A stretch of DNA of 64,000 bases from Hsuehochloa calcarea (GCA_036346395.1 CM070605.1:1364001-1428000); one strand, 5' to 3'; positions 22,501 to 35,103 are shown, counted from the first letter of the stretch. The notes: a model not told the origin generated them from the sequence alone. Program-made: numbers and translations.

Positions 22501-23923
22501 AAAGACGAGGACAAATCAGGACCTCCGTGGTTCATCTTGAGGGGTATTGAGGAGCTATCCCGAGAACACATTTTCGACGTGTAGAAAGTGGAAGGGGGTC
22601 ACCGTTTTGGCCGAAACGATGAGTTGAGGTAGCGATCGTGTTCTGAACATCGCCGGATTTGAGGAAGGCACTTTGTGTTCCCGGAGTTCCAAGTGCAAAG
22701 AGAGACAACGAAGGTGAGGGATAGCAAGAGCACGTCGAGGCGAACTAAAGGGACAAGAAGATGAATGCCGAAGCCCTCCGGTGCAGCCGGGAAGCTTGGA
22801 GGTGGCGTGGCCATGATTGAGAGCTCGAGCTTTCTCTCTCTGTTTTGCGCTCGATTGCGGGGAGGATAAGAGGGGAAATGCTTGGGACGGCGAAAAGGGG
22901 CGAAGGGGAAGCTCTAGTGAGTTTTAAAGAGGCCAGGGCAGAGGCCGGGCGCAAGGGAGCTCCCGTGACGAGTTGGCGCAGAGCACGATGCCAAGTGGAG
23001 ATGAAGCTCAGGCAAGTGGGACCAGGCAGGCATGGGCGAGTGCAACCACGGGAAATGCAGAGGAAACCGCTGGCGAGGTGGTCCAAAACCGGGGGCAGCT
23101 CGGGTGCGCTAGCGCGGGCGGGCCGAGCGTGTGGATGAAGGGCCCTGGCCAGTGGACCCGGCTGGTCAACAAGAGGGGGTTGAGTGGGTCGGTTGAACCA
23201 GGTTGGGTCAGACCCAGTCGGCGATGGGTCCGGCCGGAGGAACAGCCGGTAGGTAAGGAAAAGGGTTTTCCAGATTTTCCAAAACAAGTTGAGTGATTTA
23301 AGGAATTATTTGACATAGTTGCTTAGATCCAAAAATCATGAAATTGTTAGGGGAGGTTACTGACACTGGATATATTAATGTGTAATTTTTATAGGGTTTT
23401 TCATATATTATATTTTTCTATAGAATTATTTTAATTTCTTATTTTTGGTATTTGACTTTTGATTTGCTAGCTTGACTAGCCATTTAAAAATAGTAAATTA
23501 ATTCTAAAAATTATGAAATGTTGTAGGTGAGTTTATAAAGTGTTCCAGAAGCTAGGAAAAAAAATTCCAAGAACTGTTGACAAGATTTGTTTTGTTTTTA
23601 AATCAACTTCAATTTTGAACATGCGAATTAAATAGGGAACCAAATAACCTCCACAAATTCCAAAAATTCGAACAAGCATAACAAGTCAGATATAATCCAA
23701 TAAAATATTCCCACACTTGAAACCTTGTTAGTTTAGCCCCAATTTCGATTTGAGCTTTTGAATTGGAGAAGGAGTATAGTATTATAGGTTTAAAATTCTA
23801 ATCTTTAAAAATCAGGGATTTTCAAAATATGGTTTACAACAAAAAGTTTAAAAAAGTTTAAAATTTTTACAAATGCACATTAGATGCTCAACTAATCCAA
23901 CTTAGAGATCTTGGACTGTTACA
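22501..23923 (-). repeat. partial LTR of Ty3 element D
   Basis: On the minus strand the LTR starts TGTAACAGTCCAAG at 23923, directly after a polypurine tract. The lower-coordinate end is lost where E1 abuts, so the downstream part with the hairpin is missing. The segment 22840-23290 is GC-rich and yields overlapping frames on both strands (for example 23287-22745). These lie inside the LTR and I do not call them genes. Confidence 0.6.
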
Positions 23924-24070
23924 AATCTACCCCCCCCCTTAAACAAAATCTTGTCCCGAGATTCTAGTAGTTCGGAATACGGAACGAAAGGTTGTGGCAA
24001 ACCTAGCTGGGTTTGGTCACGGGGTCACACTTCGAATTTTGTCGCAAATCGAACTCGAACCGAATCAAGT
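23924..24070 (-). pseudogene. polypurine tract and last pol codons of element D
   Basis: Read on the minus strand, a frame ending in 'RISGTRFCLRGG' runs into AAGGGGGGGGGTAGATTTG (23924-23945) and then the LTR. The same end-of-pol, purine-run, LTR order is seen in element A. Only about 120 bp of D's interior is recognisable before the transposase gene begins. The exact border is not visible. Confidence 0.5.
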
Positions 24071-24079
24071 GAGGTTCTT

Positions 24080-24819
24080 CCTAAGTTCGACATAGAGACA
24101 ATAAGGAAGAAGCTTGTCATCGAGACGGTAACCAGCACGAATAGGTGAGGGCAGGGTGTATGGGAGTTACACAAGGTGAAGGGTAGCTTTGTATCGGACC
24201 AGTACATGCATATTGCTACGAATCCCGAGGCGGTGATATACGTGAGACCGATGATGTATGTGTAGTTCGTACAAAGGATATCGTCAAACATTGATGATGT
24301 TGGTGCCAGTGGGAGCGGGGAACTGCAGGCGGTGGGTGATGATGGGAGCACATAATGTGTTGATTCGGAGGAAGACTCTGATAGAAGACTTATGAAGAAT
24401 CTTGTTGAAAATGAAGGGGCAGGAGAATGATGGTCCATCAGCATTGACTACCATGTGTTTCTACCGAAGCAGCCAGATGAGTTGGAGTCCGATAAGGGCA
24501 CCGACCTCGGCTTAGATAGTAGCGAAGAGGACACACCTGAGGGTACAGGGGGTGTTGGTCCGGTGGATAGAATTGTGTCAACGGAGGTGGCTTACGTGTC
24601 ATCCAGACTTGATGAACATGCAGTGCAATCACTTGTATTACCACAGGACCACGAGTCCCAATGGGGGTTTGATGATAACATCTGTTAGTTGGGTAGCACT
24701 TCCCGAACAAGGTAGTCGTGCAGCAAGCTATAACACGGTCTGCCGTGTCCACCAGTTGTGTGTACCGGGTGCACAGGTCAAACCCAGCTCGTTACATAGT
24801 AAAGTGTGTAGTGGAATGC
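24080..24819 (+). pseudogene. transposase fragment 1: acidic N-terminal region
   Basis: The frame gives short open pieces rich in Asp, Glu and Ser ('SEEDSDRRLMKN', 'LGLDSSEEDTPEG') typical of the region before the zinc-binding part of plant Mutator transposases. Towards 24690-24810 the frame 'EQGSRAASYNTVCRVHQLCV' may be the start of the MuDR N-terminal domain. It ends at the AATGC target site of C1. The assignment rests on its position next to fragment 2. Confidence 0.5.
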
Positions 24820-27800
24820 TCTCGGGACCCAAATATGCAAATCTAGACCCTCTGTGTATTCTGCACTAGTCCAGGATCACGCTAGTGCACACAGTGTCAA
24901 CATCGATGAAATATCACATCCATACAACGAATATAAGAATAAACGAGTACTTTGAATAACAAATAACTGTTGGGACCTTACGGTCGAGTTTTACATTTAT
25001 TTAGCCATGCAAGGCTGACAATAAAGAAATAAACTGCAGCAGAAACGAAATAAACTCCAGTGGCTCCCATCAATTTACCACGTGCAACCGATCGATTAAG
25101 ATCCTAACGATCAACCTTCGTAGTACTCTTCTTCAAAAGCAGGCGACGACTCCTCCACTTCTGTTGATTTGTTTAGCAAGAGTGAGTACACACCGTACTC
25201 GCAAGTCATACCACAGAATGCAATTTATAGATGATGGCTTATTCCCAAGGAATGGCTTTTGTGGTTATTTTGCAGAAATGCAACATTTGCAATTGAATAC
25301 AAATAATAGATTGAAAGCATAATTCAAAATAAATAGACAATAATAAGTTAACAATTGATTTCACAAAGGACACACAGTCTAATCAAGTTATTCACATAGC
25401 TTCACAAGTTATCTCACACAGCTGACCCTTCCCAATGGTTTTATGAAAATCTACCCCTCGTGTGAAATTCCCGAGCATGTCCATAACCGAGGACGCGGCT
25501 ATTCAATAGATTGGTTTAACACTGCAGAGGTCGTACACTTTACCCACACGATGTAAGTGAACCAACCTAACAAAACAAAAGACTTCATGGCATACAATGA
25601 CACAATGTGCTTTCTCGCCAGTCAATTTGTACACAAATTCTTTGAACGACACACACCGTTGGATGTGGATGCAAATGAACGTCCGCGATGTGACATATCA
25701 CACCTCCAGCCCATCACACAGTTTAAATACAACCTGAGTTGTCAATGTCAAGACTCTATAACCTACTAAGTCAGGCCCAGCCCATACTAGGCATGTGGTC
25801 GTACAGAAAGGCCCAGTTCAATGGCGCACAAAGTTAAGTCCTTAATTGATCAAGGCAAGACTTCCAGTTTTAACCAAAATCACAAAGTTTATATCACACA
25901 GTTCCACCATTCACACAGATCCACCACTTGCCTCAGTTCAAATCTTTTCCCCACCCTGTTGATTAAGTGCAACACATGCCATCAACGAGTAACAACACAC
26001 AGCACACACAGTTTCATCACACAGTTCCATAATCACTTAGTCAAATTTATAATTGCAACTCACATGAAATGATGACTGTGGCATGGCTAAGGCCTAATCA
26101 GATCTAACCAACCCATATAATACCAACTAATGGATTAACCAACTAGGTGACAAAAGCATACAATAGACAATGTGGATATAACAAATTGGATTAATAACTA
26201 TCCCAAAAGCATTTAAATACATACTTGAAATAGAATGCAATACATTGAAACAAAGTATTTTGAAAACTAGGTTCAATATGATCAAAGGTATAACTTGCCT
26301 TGGAATAGATCTAGATATTGGTCTTGGTCTTGAGGTGCTCCTTCTTCTGCAAAATTCCCCGAAGTATCGACGTCTACTCGCAAACAAGACAAAAGAAACA
26401 AAAACAAATAAATACAGAGGCAAAACAACTCCAAAAATTCAAATAAAATTCACCATTAAATAGATCTAAATTTTATATGAATTTACAAATTTGAATGGGC
26501 TCAATCGGAGGTCGGATGCAAAAGATATGGGCTTTGGAAGTTTGAAAATCAAATAAAACCCTAATTTGGATTTTATTGAATTTCCCGAATTATTTTTATA
26601 AAGGAAAATCTAATTATTGCGCAATGCTTGCGTCAGCCGAGAATTTCCGGAAAAAGAAATAGATTTAAAAAGAAATCTGACATGTGGGCCCCACATGTCA
26701 GTCTCGGGGTTCACGGTGGACCAAGTGCACCGAACCGAGGGAGATCTCGCGCGGTGGACCGAGCCACGCACGCGCGTGTCTTGGCCGACCGGCGCCACGC
26801 GGCCGCCACACCAAGATCGAGCCGATGCTGCACCGAGGTGGCGACAACGGCGGCGGTGGCGCTCGGGACCCGATGGTCACCGGCGAACGGTGGCTACTCG
26901 CCGGCAGTGGAGAGTACCAGATTGTTCCCTATGCTATTGCGCACTCAGGGGTGCCCTTACCGGTAGCTGGCAACGACGGTGGCGACCGGCAGCGAGGAAG
27001 AAGCGGCGGTGAAGGCTCGGGTTTTGTCGGGAGAGTGCTCCGGCGACGAGGAGGTGCGCCTAAGGTAGCCTGGGACTTGCTGATCACGATGGCTGCGCAA
27101 TTCACCGGAGAAGAAGCTCGGCCGAAAACCCTAAAACTTGAAATGCGGCGGCGCTAGGGCGATCGGGGCGACGAGGGTGGCGGCTTTGGGTTGCGGAGGT
27201 CCGGGCGGTGCTAAGGGGTATTTATAGGCCCGGAGACGCCGAGGTTTTGGGTTGCGGAAACCCCCAAATCGGGTCCGAAACGGCCGCGATTTGAATTTCC
27301 GAGATTCGGGGAGATTGAAACTGATTCGGGGTTTGATTCGGTTTGGAACGGATAAGAAATCAACCGAGCTACGATTTGGTGGGGTCGGCGCGAAGAATCA
27401 GGAACTGAATCGGTTTTGTCGGACGGAGCTCGAACAGCGGCAATGGCGGGCGAAGCGCGGGCGCGAGGAAGAAGAAAGCTCCGCGGAGACGCCAACTCGG
27501 TGGCGGTCCCACCTGGCAGCGAGAGCGAGGGCGAGCGGGTGCAGCGCCGTGCGATGGAAATCCAACGGCTGGAAGCGAGCGCGGGAGAGCGAGCGAGCGA
27601 GATCAGCGGACGAAGCCACGCGGCGAACATCCAACGGATGAAGGCGGGGTTGAGCGCGTGCGTCCGATCGGAAACGAGGGCACGCGTCAAGCATCCAACG
27701 GACAAGAGCGCGGCCGGGGCGAGATGGGCTGGCGCGCTGCTGGAATAGTGTTGTGCTTCGGCCCAATACTGTTCCGAGGAATTTCTTTTGATTTTTCTTT

Positions 27801-28072
27801 TAAATAAATCCAACAAATACAATTAGCCAATAGAAAATAGCAAATGACTTTGGAAAAATTCCAGAAAATTCTATAAAATATATCCAAGCATATAGAATCT
27901 AAATAAAATAGTTTTGATAATTGTTGATGTTGGGATTAATCACATTAAATCAGTTTGTCCTTAAAGTCCATATTTAGCTTTTTAATTTAATATTCAAATA
28001 AATCCAAATGGTGAATTTTCTCTCTACCACTATTTAAAAGATTTTTAAAGCTCTGTAAATTGGGATGTTACA
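24820..28072 (-). repeat. C1: solo Ty3-type LTR, 3253 bp (TSD AATGC)
   Basis: AATGC flanks it at 24815-24819 and 28073-28077. On the minus strand it starts TGTAACATCCC and ends GGGTCCCGAGA; the last bases are mutated from the TGACA end seen in C2. There is no internal region, so it is a solo LTR left by recombination between the two LTRs of a former element. A hairpin lies at 25184-25200 and a TATA box at 27217-27228. The GC-rich stretch 26640-27750, with several frames on both strands, is the upstream part of the LTR. Confidence 0.85.
27217..27228 (-). promoter_or_regulatory. TATA box of C1
   Basis: The minus strand reads CCTATAAATACC in a GC-rich setting, a strong plant TATA match. A single copy is present, unlike C2 where the equivalent region is duplicated. 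Confidence 0.55.
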
Positions 28073-28758
28073 AATGCTGCCCTAGCAAGGTCCGTGCGCA
28101 GAAGGCGAAGGGCCATGGTACGGACTTCACGATCACGGTATTGATCGACCACACTTGCAAGGGGAGTGAACTGCTGCAGTAGCATAGGAATGTCACTTCT
28201 GCATATGTGGCAAGCTTTATTAGCCACCTAGTTTCGGAGGATGTATCTATCTTTCCCAAGATACCGATGTGATATGTTGCTAATCTGGTTGGTTATCCAG
28301 TCAACTATGGCATGGTCCGACAAGCCAAGCAAAAGGTGATTGAGTCCATATACAGGACGTATGAGGAGGCATAGAACCTTACGACAACGATGCTTCATCA
28401 TATTGTAGAAGCAAAACTTGGCACATACCTATACAAGCCGGATAGAATAGATCTGTCTCCGCAATGATGCTTATGTCAGATTTTGCTAATCTGGTTGGTT
28501 ATCCAATCAGCTATAGCAAGGTCTGACGAACCAAGCAAAAGGTGATTTAGTCCATGTACTTGACGTATCAGGAGGCATACAACCTTGTACTAATGATGCT
28601 TCATCAGATTATAGAAGCAAACCCTAGCACATACATAAACAAGCTAGACAAAATATATCTTGATGGAGACCCGAACTGCTACATATCAGACCATGTGTTC
28701 TGGGCATTCGGTCAAGCCATAGAGGGCTTCAAGTTCTATCTTTCGGTTCTCACAACAG
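28073..28758 (+). pseudogene. transposase fragment 2, with internal duplication
   Basis: The frame near 28554-28758 reads 'EAYNLVLMMLHQIIEANPST', 'DHVFWAFGQAIEGFKFYLSVLTT'. This is the segment that precedes the first catalytic aspartate in Mutator transposases. Upstream, 'YPVNYGMVRQAKQKVIESIY' at about 28295-28355 recurs as 'YPISYSKV*RTKQKVI' at about 28500-28550. A 206-bp block is therefore present twice. The fragment ends at the AACAG target site of the next insertion. Confidence 0.75.
28279..28690 (+). repeat. 206-bp diverged tandem duplication in the transposase
   Basis: GCTAATCTGGTTGGTTATCC occurs at 28279 and 28485. The sequences after each run in parallel through CAAGCAAAAGGTGATT and ATGCTTCATCA to the AATAGATCTG/AATATATCTTG region. 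The copies differ at perhaps one base in five, so the duplication is old. Confidence 0.85.
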
Positions 28759-30307
28759 TGGAGGAATACAGGTAGGCTACACTAGCTGGCAATTCAAAAA
28801 TTCTACCACATAAACCAAGAAGTCATATAAGCAAGATATCATAGATTATTACCACTAGACGCGCAGCACAGCGAAAGAAGAGTTCGAGCAGCCTGATCCA
28901 ATGTCGAGCGCATTGATAAAGTGGTCGTAGTCGATCGTCCAGCGTCCTCAGTGTCGATTGTCTCCTCAAGCAACCAATCACGTTCCTTTTTTAGGTTGAG
29001 GATCATCCTCGATCAGCGCAGCAGCAATCGCAAGCGCCTCTACAGTATCCACACGTCCAGGGATAGAACACCGTACGCCGGTGTGCTAGCACCAACTCGT
29101 ACGGTAGGGCTCTCGAGAAGATAACAGTTAGGGTTTTGGTAGAGCAACTCACGTCGTCTATTGTCTATCTTTCTCAATAGGCTCATGCATCTCCTTATAT
29201 AGCACCCATGACGGATCCTATCTGAAATCATTTTTCCAACCCGTTAAGTGTGTGACCCTGTAAGTTCATGTGTAATCGGTTATGACTCATAAACACCTTT
29301 TCAACAACGAGTCGTTAGCGGTTCCTAGTAGGACATAACGATTCCCAAATACACATAAATTATATTGGACGAACTTTAATGCAATATGATCTACGACCAG
29401 GTCCTTATCACTTATAACCAGCTCGTATCTCTATATGACCAGTTCATATTTAGTCATGACTAGTTCGTAACACCTTACGACTAGTTTACGACCACTTAGG
29501 GATTATGTTTGAACAGTCTACGACCAGCTCGTATCTCCATACGACTAGTCCGTATCTGGTCGAATTGAACAATCTGCTTGTGTATTCTCCTTTTGCCTCA
29601 CGATATCTGGTTGAACTCCAGGTGAGATAATTTATCATCCATGGACTGTTCAATACTTTCTCGATCAAGTGACCGGTCATGATTAGTGGCATGGGCATGC
29701 ACTTTCTTTAACCGACCACATCGTGGGGCCTAGAGATATCTCTTCTGTTATGTTAGGGGGGCAATCTTATATCCGACCAATCACATCTCTCTTCATGTTT
29801 CATAGCATACGCGAAAGCTACCTTTAAAACTACACAGTTATGAAGTAGCGTTTGGCGACCCCTAAATGTACTATTAAACATGTAGGAAACCATGTTGATC
29901 TCAGGTCTAAGGATTATACATCATCATTGCTTGAGACCACCTAATGACATATAAAATCATAATAATCTCAATAGTGTCTCAAAATGGGTCAATCCAACAC
30001 CATGTTCTCTAACATGTGTTCACATTATTGATTTGATATCCCTATATTCATGACCGGTGAAATATGGTCATCAATCAATGCATGTGTTGGTCGATAAGTC
30101 ACTAGTGTTTCGACAAATGATATCCGACAAAGGATACATTTAGAACGACACCATATAAGTTAAAGAGCTTCACCAACAAGTCATATGTTTGTTAATATTT
30201 ATCAATGATAATTCATTCAATGAATATAATAATATTTATTCTATAACTCATAAACATAGACGTGATACAATCATCTCTATGATTGCCTCTAGGGCATATC
30301 ACCAACA
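28759..30307 (-). repeat. solo LTR of a RIRE1/BARE-like Ty1 element, 1549 bp (TSD AACAG/AATAG)
   Basis: On the minus strand it starts TGTTGGTGATATGCCCTAGA and continues GGCAATCAT, the characteristic start of BARE/Angela-type Ty1 LTRs. It ends TTCCTCCA. The flanks AACAG (28754-28758) and AATAG (30308-30312) are a target repeat with one change. Deleting the LTR and one repeat reconnects 'SVLTT' with 'DGTFLTRRYKG' of the transposase. There is no interior, so it is a solo LTR. A 21-bp CGAC(C/T)AG array lies at 29394-29495. Confidence 0.85.
29394..29562. repeat. 21-bp CGAC(C/T)AG array in the RIRE1-like LTR
   Basis: Anchors YAYRACYAG occur at 29394, 29415, 29436, 29457 and 29478, exactly 21 bp apart. 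A second pair lies at 29521 and 29542, again 21 bp apart. Several units continue with TTCGTA or TTCATA. Confidence 0.9.
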
Positions 30308-31901
30308 AATAGATGGTACTTTTCTTACCAGGAGGTACAAAGGCACCATACTCACTACGGTGGCGGTAGATGCAAATGACTAGCTTCTTCTAGATGCCTT
30401 TGCCATCATTGAGAATGAGAACACAGAAAGTTGGCCATGGTTCCATGCAAATGTCAAGCAGGCTATTGTGGGAGAACGACTTAATGTGGGCATTATCACA
30501 GTTGTTATCTACGCAATAGCAATAGAATGGGATGCAACCCCCTTACAGTGGAAACAAAGTGGAAACCCAGTGGTGCATGGGGCATCTCACATCAAACTTC
30601 TACATCCGGTTCCGCAATAAGGTTCTAATGAAGAACTTTAAGAAGTTGTGCATGCCACACCACAGGTGCGAGTTTGAAGCCATCTGAAATAGCTTGATGA
30701 GCAGATTACGAGGCATACCAGGAAGTCTACTCTGGAGCCATAGGAGGGAGAACACGTCACAAGAGGGGATTATAGGAGCACCATCAGCTTCTCTTAGTGG
30801 ATTAATCTACATGATCCTGAGTTGGATAAAAGGTCATAGTTGTACGATGCTAACGGTGAGAGGTATGTCATTACCACAACCAACATATCCAAAGTGTACA
30901 ACAGCGTGTTGAAAGGTATGCAGTGCTTCCCTACCATGGCGATCATTTACGAAACCTGGACTCGCACTGTCAATTATTTTGCCAATAGAGGCATCAAAGC
31001 GAAGTGGCAGTTGGATGAAGGGAAACAATGGTCCGAGAACATAAGAGGTACATAGACAAGAAGATGAAGAAAGCTAGTACGCATGACATCCGAGTGATTG
31101 ATGTCCTATATAGGAAGTACGAGACCGATTGAGCTAGAAATATGTGAATAGTCACGCTAGAGTGGATATGAAGCATGTTTGCACCCTCACTGATGTGACT
31201 ACATGCACCTACAACAAGCCAAATCTTCTACACAAACCATGCTCGCATGTGTACTGAGCATGTGCATAAGTTAAGCATATATCTATGTCGTACATCTCTG
31301 AGTACTACGACATGCGTCATCTTTTCGGGACATAGAGCACTGAGTTCAACTCGTACGGTGTGGATATGAACTACATAGATCTTTGGTCACATATGGTGAA
31401 ATGGGCCCTGAACAAAGCGTTGATATGCAACATGGATGGCAGTCAGCGTGGGAACCTGACCAGCCCAAGGAAGTGCAAGATATGCAAGACCTCGGGCACT
31501 CCTTGAAGGACTGCCTCAACAGATCAAGCTTGTCTAGGCATTACTATTTCGTATGTCGTGAGGAGTTTACCTTCGTTCATATTTGTAATGTTTTAGTACC
31601 ACTGTTTGCATGTTGTAATCTTCTAATTGTAAAATTTGCACATAATGATATTTGTATGTGAATCTGTCACACATTTGTAATTTTGTAATGTTCTGATAAT
31701 CTGCATAAGAGAATCACACACACACACCGATTTTTCATATTACATGTTGTATTTCACATATCGCTAATTTTATCCGTGGATAATGGCAGCCGTTGGAGCA
31801 TTGCTTTTTTCCTCGAATAGATCTACGGTCCAGATATGTATGACAGGGTATCCATCCAGCAGAAGTACATGTTGAACTACGCGGTGCCGCCCGGGAACTT
31901 C
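30308..31901 (+). pseudogene. transposase fragment 3: catalytic region start to SWIM and C-terminus
   Basis: It begins at the first catalytic aspartate ('DGTFLTRRYKGTILTTVAVDAND', 30313 on), then 'AIIENENTESWPWFHANVKQAIVG'. The middle is frameshifted. At 30840-31055 'YNSVLKGMQCFPTMAIIYETWTR' is open. At about 31198-31262 'TCTYNKPNLLHKPCSHVY' is a SWIM-like zinc site in which one cysteine has become tyrosine. 'RKCKICKTSGTP' near 31470-31505 resembles the C-terminal zinc knuckle of these proteins. At 31820-31896 'YGPDMYDRVSIQQKYMLNYAVPPGNF' leads up to the C2 insertion. Confidence 0.75.
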
Positions 31902-34900
31902 TGTCAGGACCCAAAAATATAATTATGGACCCTCTGTGTATACTGCACTAGTCTAGGATCACGCTAGTGCACACAGTGGAAGCATCGATGAAATATCATT
32001 TCCATATGCGAATATTGACTAATAATAGACAAATAACTATAATTATCAGAGTAATGATCTTAAGGTCAAAGCTTACAATTAATGCCTCAGAAGGCGAATA
32101 ACTCAATAAAGTTGCAGCGAAACGTAGCGGAATAACTTCAGTGAAGCCCATCCATATGCCCACAAGCAATCGGCTGGGGTAGTGTGACCTAGTTCTCCAC
32201 GATCCTTCAAGTAGAACTTGTTGGCTGACGATTACTCCACTTCTGTTGATTGATTATAGCAAGTATGAGTACACAACTGTACTCGCAAGTCATACCATAG
32301 AATACAATTTATAGATGATGGCTTATCCCAAAGGAATGACTTATGTGGTTCTTTTGCAGAAATGCAACTTTTGCAATTGAATACCAATAATAGATTGAAA
32401 ACATAATTCGAAACAAATAAACAGTAATATTTTAACATTTACTTTCACAAAGGACACACAGCCTAATCAAGTTCTTTCACATAGCTGCACAAGTTATCTC
32501 ACACAGCTGACCCTTCCCAATTGTTTTACGAAAATCTACCCCTCGTGTGAAATCCCCGAGCATGTCAATGACCACGGATACGGCTATTCGAATAGATTGA
32601 TTAAGCACTCTGCAGAGATTGTACACTTTACCCACAAGATACAATCAGTGTAGCTAGCACTGACCAATACAAAACTTTTCAGAAACTTCATCTCAAGCAT
32701 TGACACTCGATGTGCTTTACCACCGTCCAATTTGTACACACATACATTGAAACGACACACACCGTAGGACTTGAAGACGACGACCCGCTCATAAATATGA
32801 CCCAAACACAGCGGTACACACCTTCCACCCTGGCAGACATCCTAACATTTCTGCCTGAGTAGTCAATGTCAAGATTCCATAAGTTACTAAGTTAGACCCG
32901 TCCCATACCAGGCATGTGGTGGTACAGTAAGGCTCAGTTCAATGACGCACAAAGTTAAGTCCTTAATTGACTAAGGCAAGACTTCCAATTTCTAACTAAG
33001 TCACACATATTATCATTCCCATCACACAGTTCTACCATATCACATAGTATCCACCACTTGCCTCAGTCTAAATCTTTTCCCACCCTGTTGGTTAAGTGCA
33101 ACACATGCCACCAACCGGTAATAGCATACAACACACACAGTTTTATCACACAGTTCTATAATTACTTAGTCAAGTTTATATTTGCAATAGAATGCAATAA
33201 TTTGAATCAAAGTAATTTGAAAACTGGGTTCATCATGATCAAAGATATAACTTTCCTTGCCATAGCAACGATGTTCTTATTTATCTTTGATCTTCCACTT
33301 CCTTGAACTTCAGCTCCTTCGGATGATTCCGGGACTTCAACGTCTAACGAGAAAGAAAGCGCAAAACAAACAAAATTCAAAAAGACAAATAAAATAAACT
33401 CCAAATTGAAATTGAATGGTACTGGAATATAGATATTGAATTTAGATGAATTTAGAAACTTGAATGGGTTCAATCGGAGTTCGGATGGAGAAGATATAGC
33501 CTTCGGAAGTTTGGAATTCACATGAAATGATGAAAATAAAAAGGGAGAGAGAAACTGACAAGTGGGGTCTACGAAATATTCTCATAATATTCTATTATGA
33601 AAATATTAGAAAATGGCCGAGTGTATGACATGTGGGACCTACTGATATTTATAGATTTCTAGAATTAAAAATAATTTCAGAAAAAGACAGAGAGAGCAAC
33701 ACGTGGGACCAATAAGATAAAGGATTTTTTTCAAGAATTAAATTAATTCCTGAAAATAGGATTAGAGGTTGACATGTGGGGCCACTGGTCTATGGACCAG
33801 GTCCACGGAGATATGCTAGTCCACGGTGGACCAAGCTCATGGAGGAGGGTTGACTGACATGCGGGGCCCGCATGTAAGGGAGAGAAATAATTAGAGTTTT
33901 TAATCAGATGGATGACATGTGGGGTCAATATTTAAGTGATAGATAGATCTCAAATTAAGGCTTGGATGGTTTGGATGGGAAAGGGGGCTCACGTCAGGAA
34001 AGAGATAGAGAGAAACACAACAGAGAACGAATCACAGAGGAGCATCAAGCATCAGATAATACATTAAGAACCGAACCAGAATAGAAAGGAGCAGGGAGCT
34101 GCTGTCGGCCGATTGGTTTTGGTGCAGCGGCATCACCTTTTGGTACTGAGATGGAAAACCAATGAGAGAAAGACTTAATCAAATAGCGGTCGAACAGAGA
34201 ACAATCAACCCACGCTTGGCCGATTCTTGCTCCGAGAAACACACGTGAAGGGGCAAAGCGGAAAGGCAACGACGAGGCGGAGATGGTGATGCGGTCAAAA
34301 CGACAAGAAACAACACCAGAGAAGAACCGTGATGACCTTGCGCGCCAAAGGATGATCCGCAAAAAGAAAGGTGACGATTGAACGTGAATGGTTTGCAGGG
34401 ATTTATATGCAACGAGAGGAGATATGATTTTTGAAAGGTTTGAGTTGAGGAAAATGAACACGCTTTATGACTTGACAGAGAATCGGTGAAGGGACGGATT
34501 CGAGAATCGACGATGCAATCCCAACATCGCAGACGGTTCGGCCAAGGGACGTCGGATGAAGGCGCAACTCATTGAAAAGTAAATCTCGCCAAAATATATC
34601 AATTTGGAGGAAACCGAATCAGGGGATTGGAAGAGGAGATCAAGACGGACGTTTGAACGTGAATGGTTTGCTTTTATATGCAACGTAGAGGGAGATATGA
34701 TTTTTGAAAGGTTTGAGTTGAAACGTGCAGGAGAATCGGTTCGGCTCTGGACTCTCGGCTGGAGACGGCAGATGAAAAGTAAATTGCACACACTGTAGCA
34801 GCCAAGAGAGAGAGAGAAAAGAAATATTTTCGTAATTAAATAAAAAGCCTAAAATCAAGGAGATTAAATAAATATCAAACAAATCCAAAAAAATCTCAGA

Positions 34901-35103
34901 AAATACCAGAAAAATGGTTGGAACACAACAAAGCCAAATAAAACATGTTTTTTATTTAATTGATATTTAGATTAGTCAAATTAAATAATTTTAATTTAGG
35001 AAATTCCCAATTAAGCTTTATTAATTCAAATAAAATTGGTGAAATTTTCCAGCAACCTAAACTAATCGAAGATTTTTAAAAAGCTAAATTTTGAGACGTT
35101 ACA
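31902..35103 (-). repeat. C2: solo Ty3-type LTR, 3202 bp (TSD ACTTC)
   Basis: ACTTC flanks it at 31897-31901 and 35104-35108. On the minus strand it starts TGTAACGTCTC and ends GGGTCCTGACA. It is a diverged relative of C1: the first 400 bp on the plus-strand left side align closely. It has the hairpin at 32267-32284. The region 34380-34730 contains a 275-bp-spaced duplication that doubles the TATA box. No interior is present. Confidence 0.85.
34380..34735 (-). promoter_or_regulatory. duplicated core-promoter block of C2 (two TATA boxes)
   Basis: The block GAACGTGAATGGTTTGC ... ATATGATTTTTGAAAGG occurs at about 34380-34455 and again at about 34655-34730. Each copy contains a TATA motif on the minus strand (GCATATAAAT at 34401-34410 and GCATATAAAAG at 34671-34681). 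In element orientation the 34671 copy is upstream. Confidence 0.65.

Noticed and set aside
22745..23296. Protein-coding genes on both strands in a GC-rich block
   Set aside because: The frames overlap on opposite strands, have composition-driven Arg/Pro/Gly-rich sequence, show no domain and lie inside D's LTR.
26617..27822. GC-rich open frames up to 203 codons in C1
   Set aside because: They lie inside a solo LTR with a target repeat, overlap each other on both strands, and are absent as frames from the related LTR C2.
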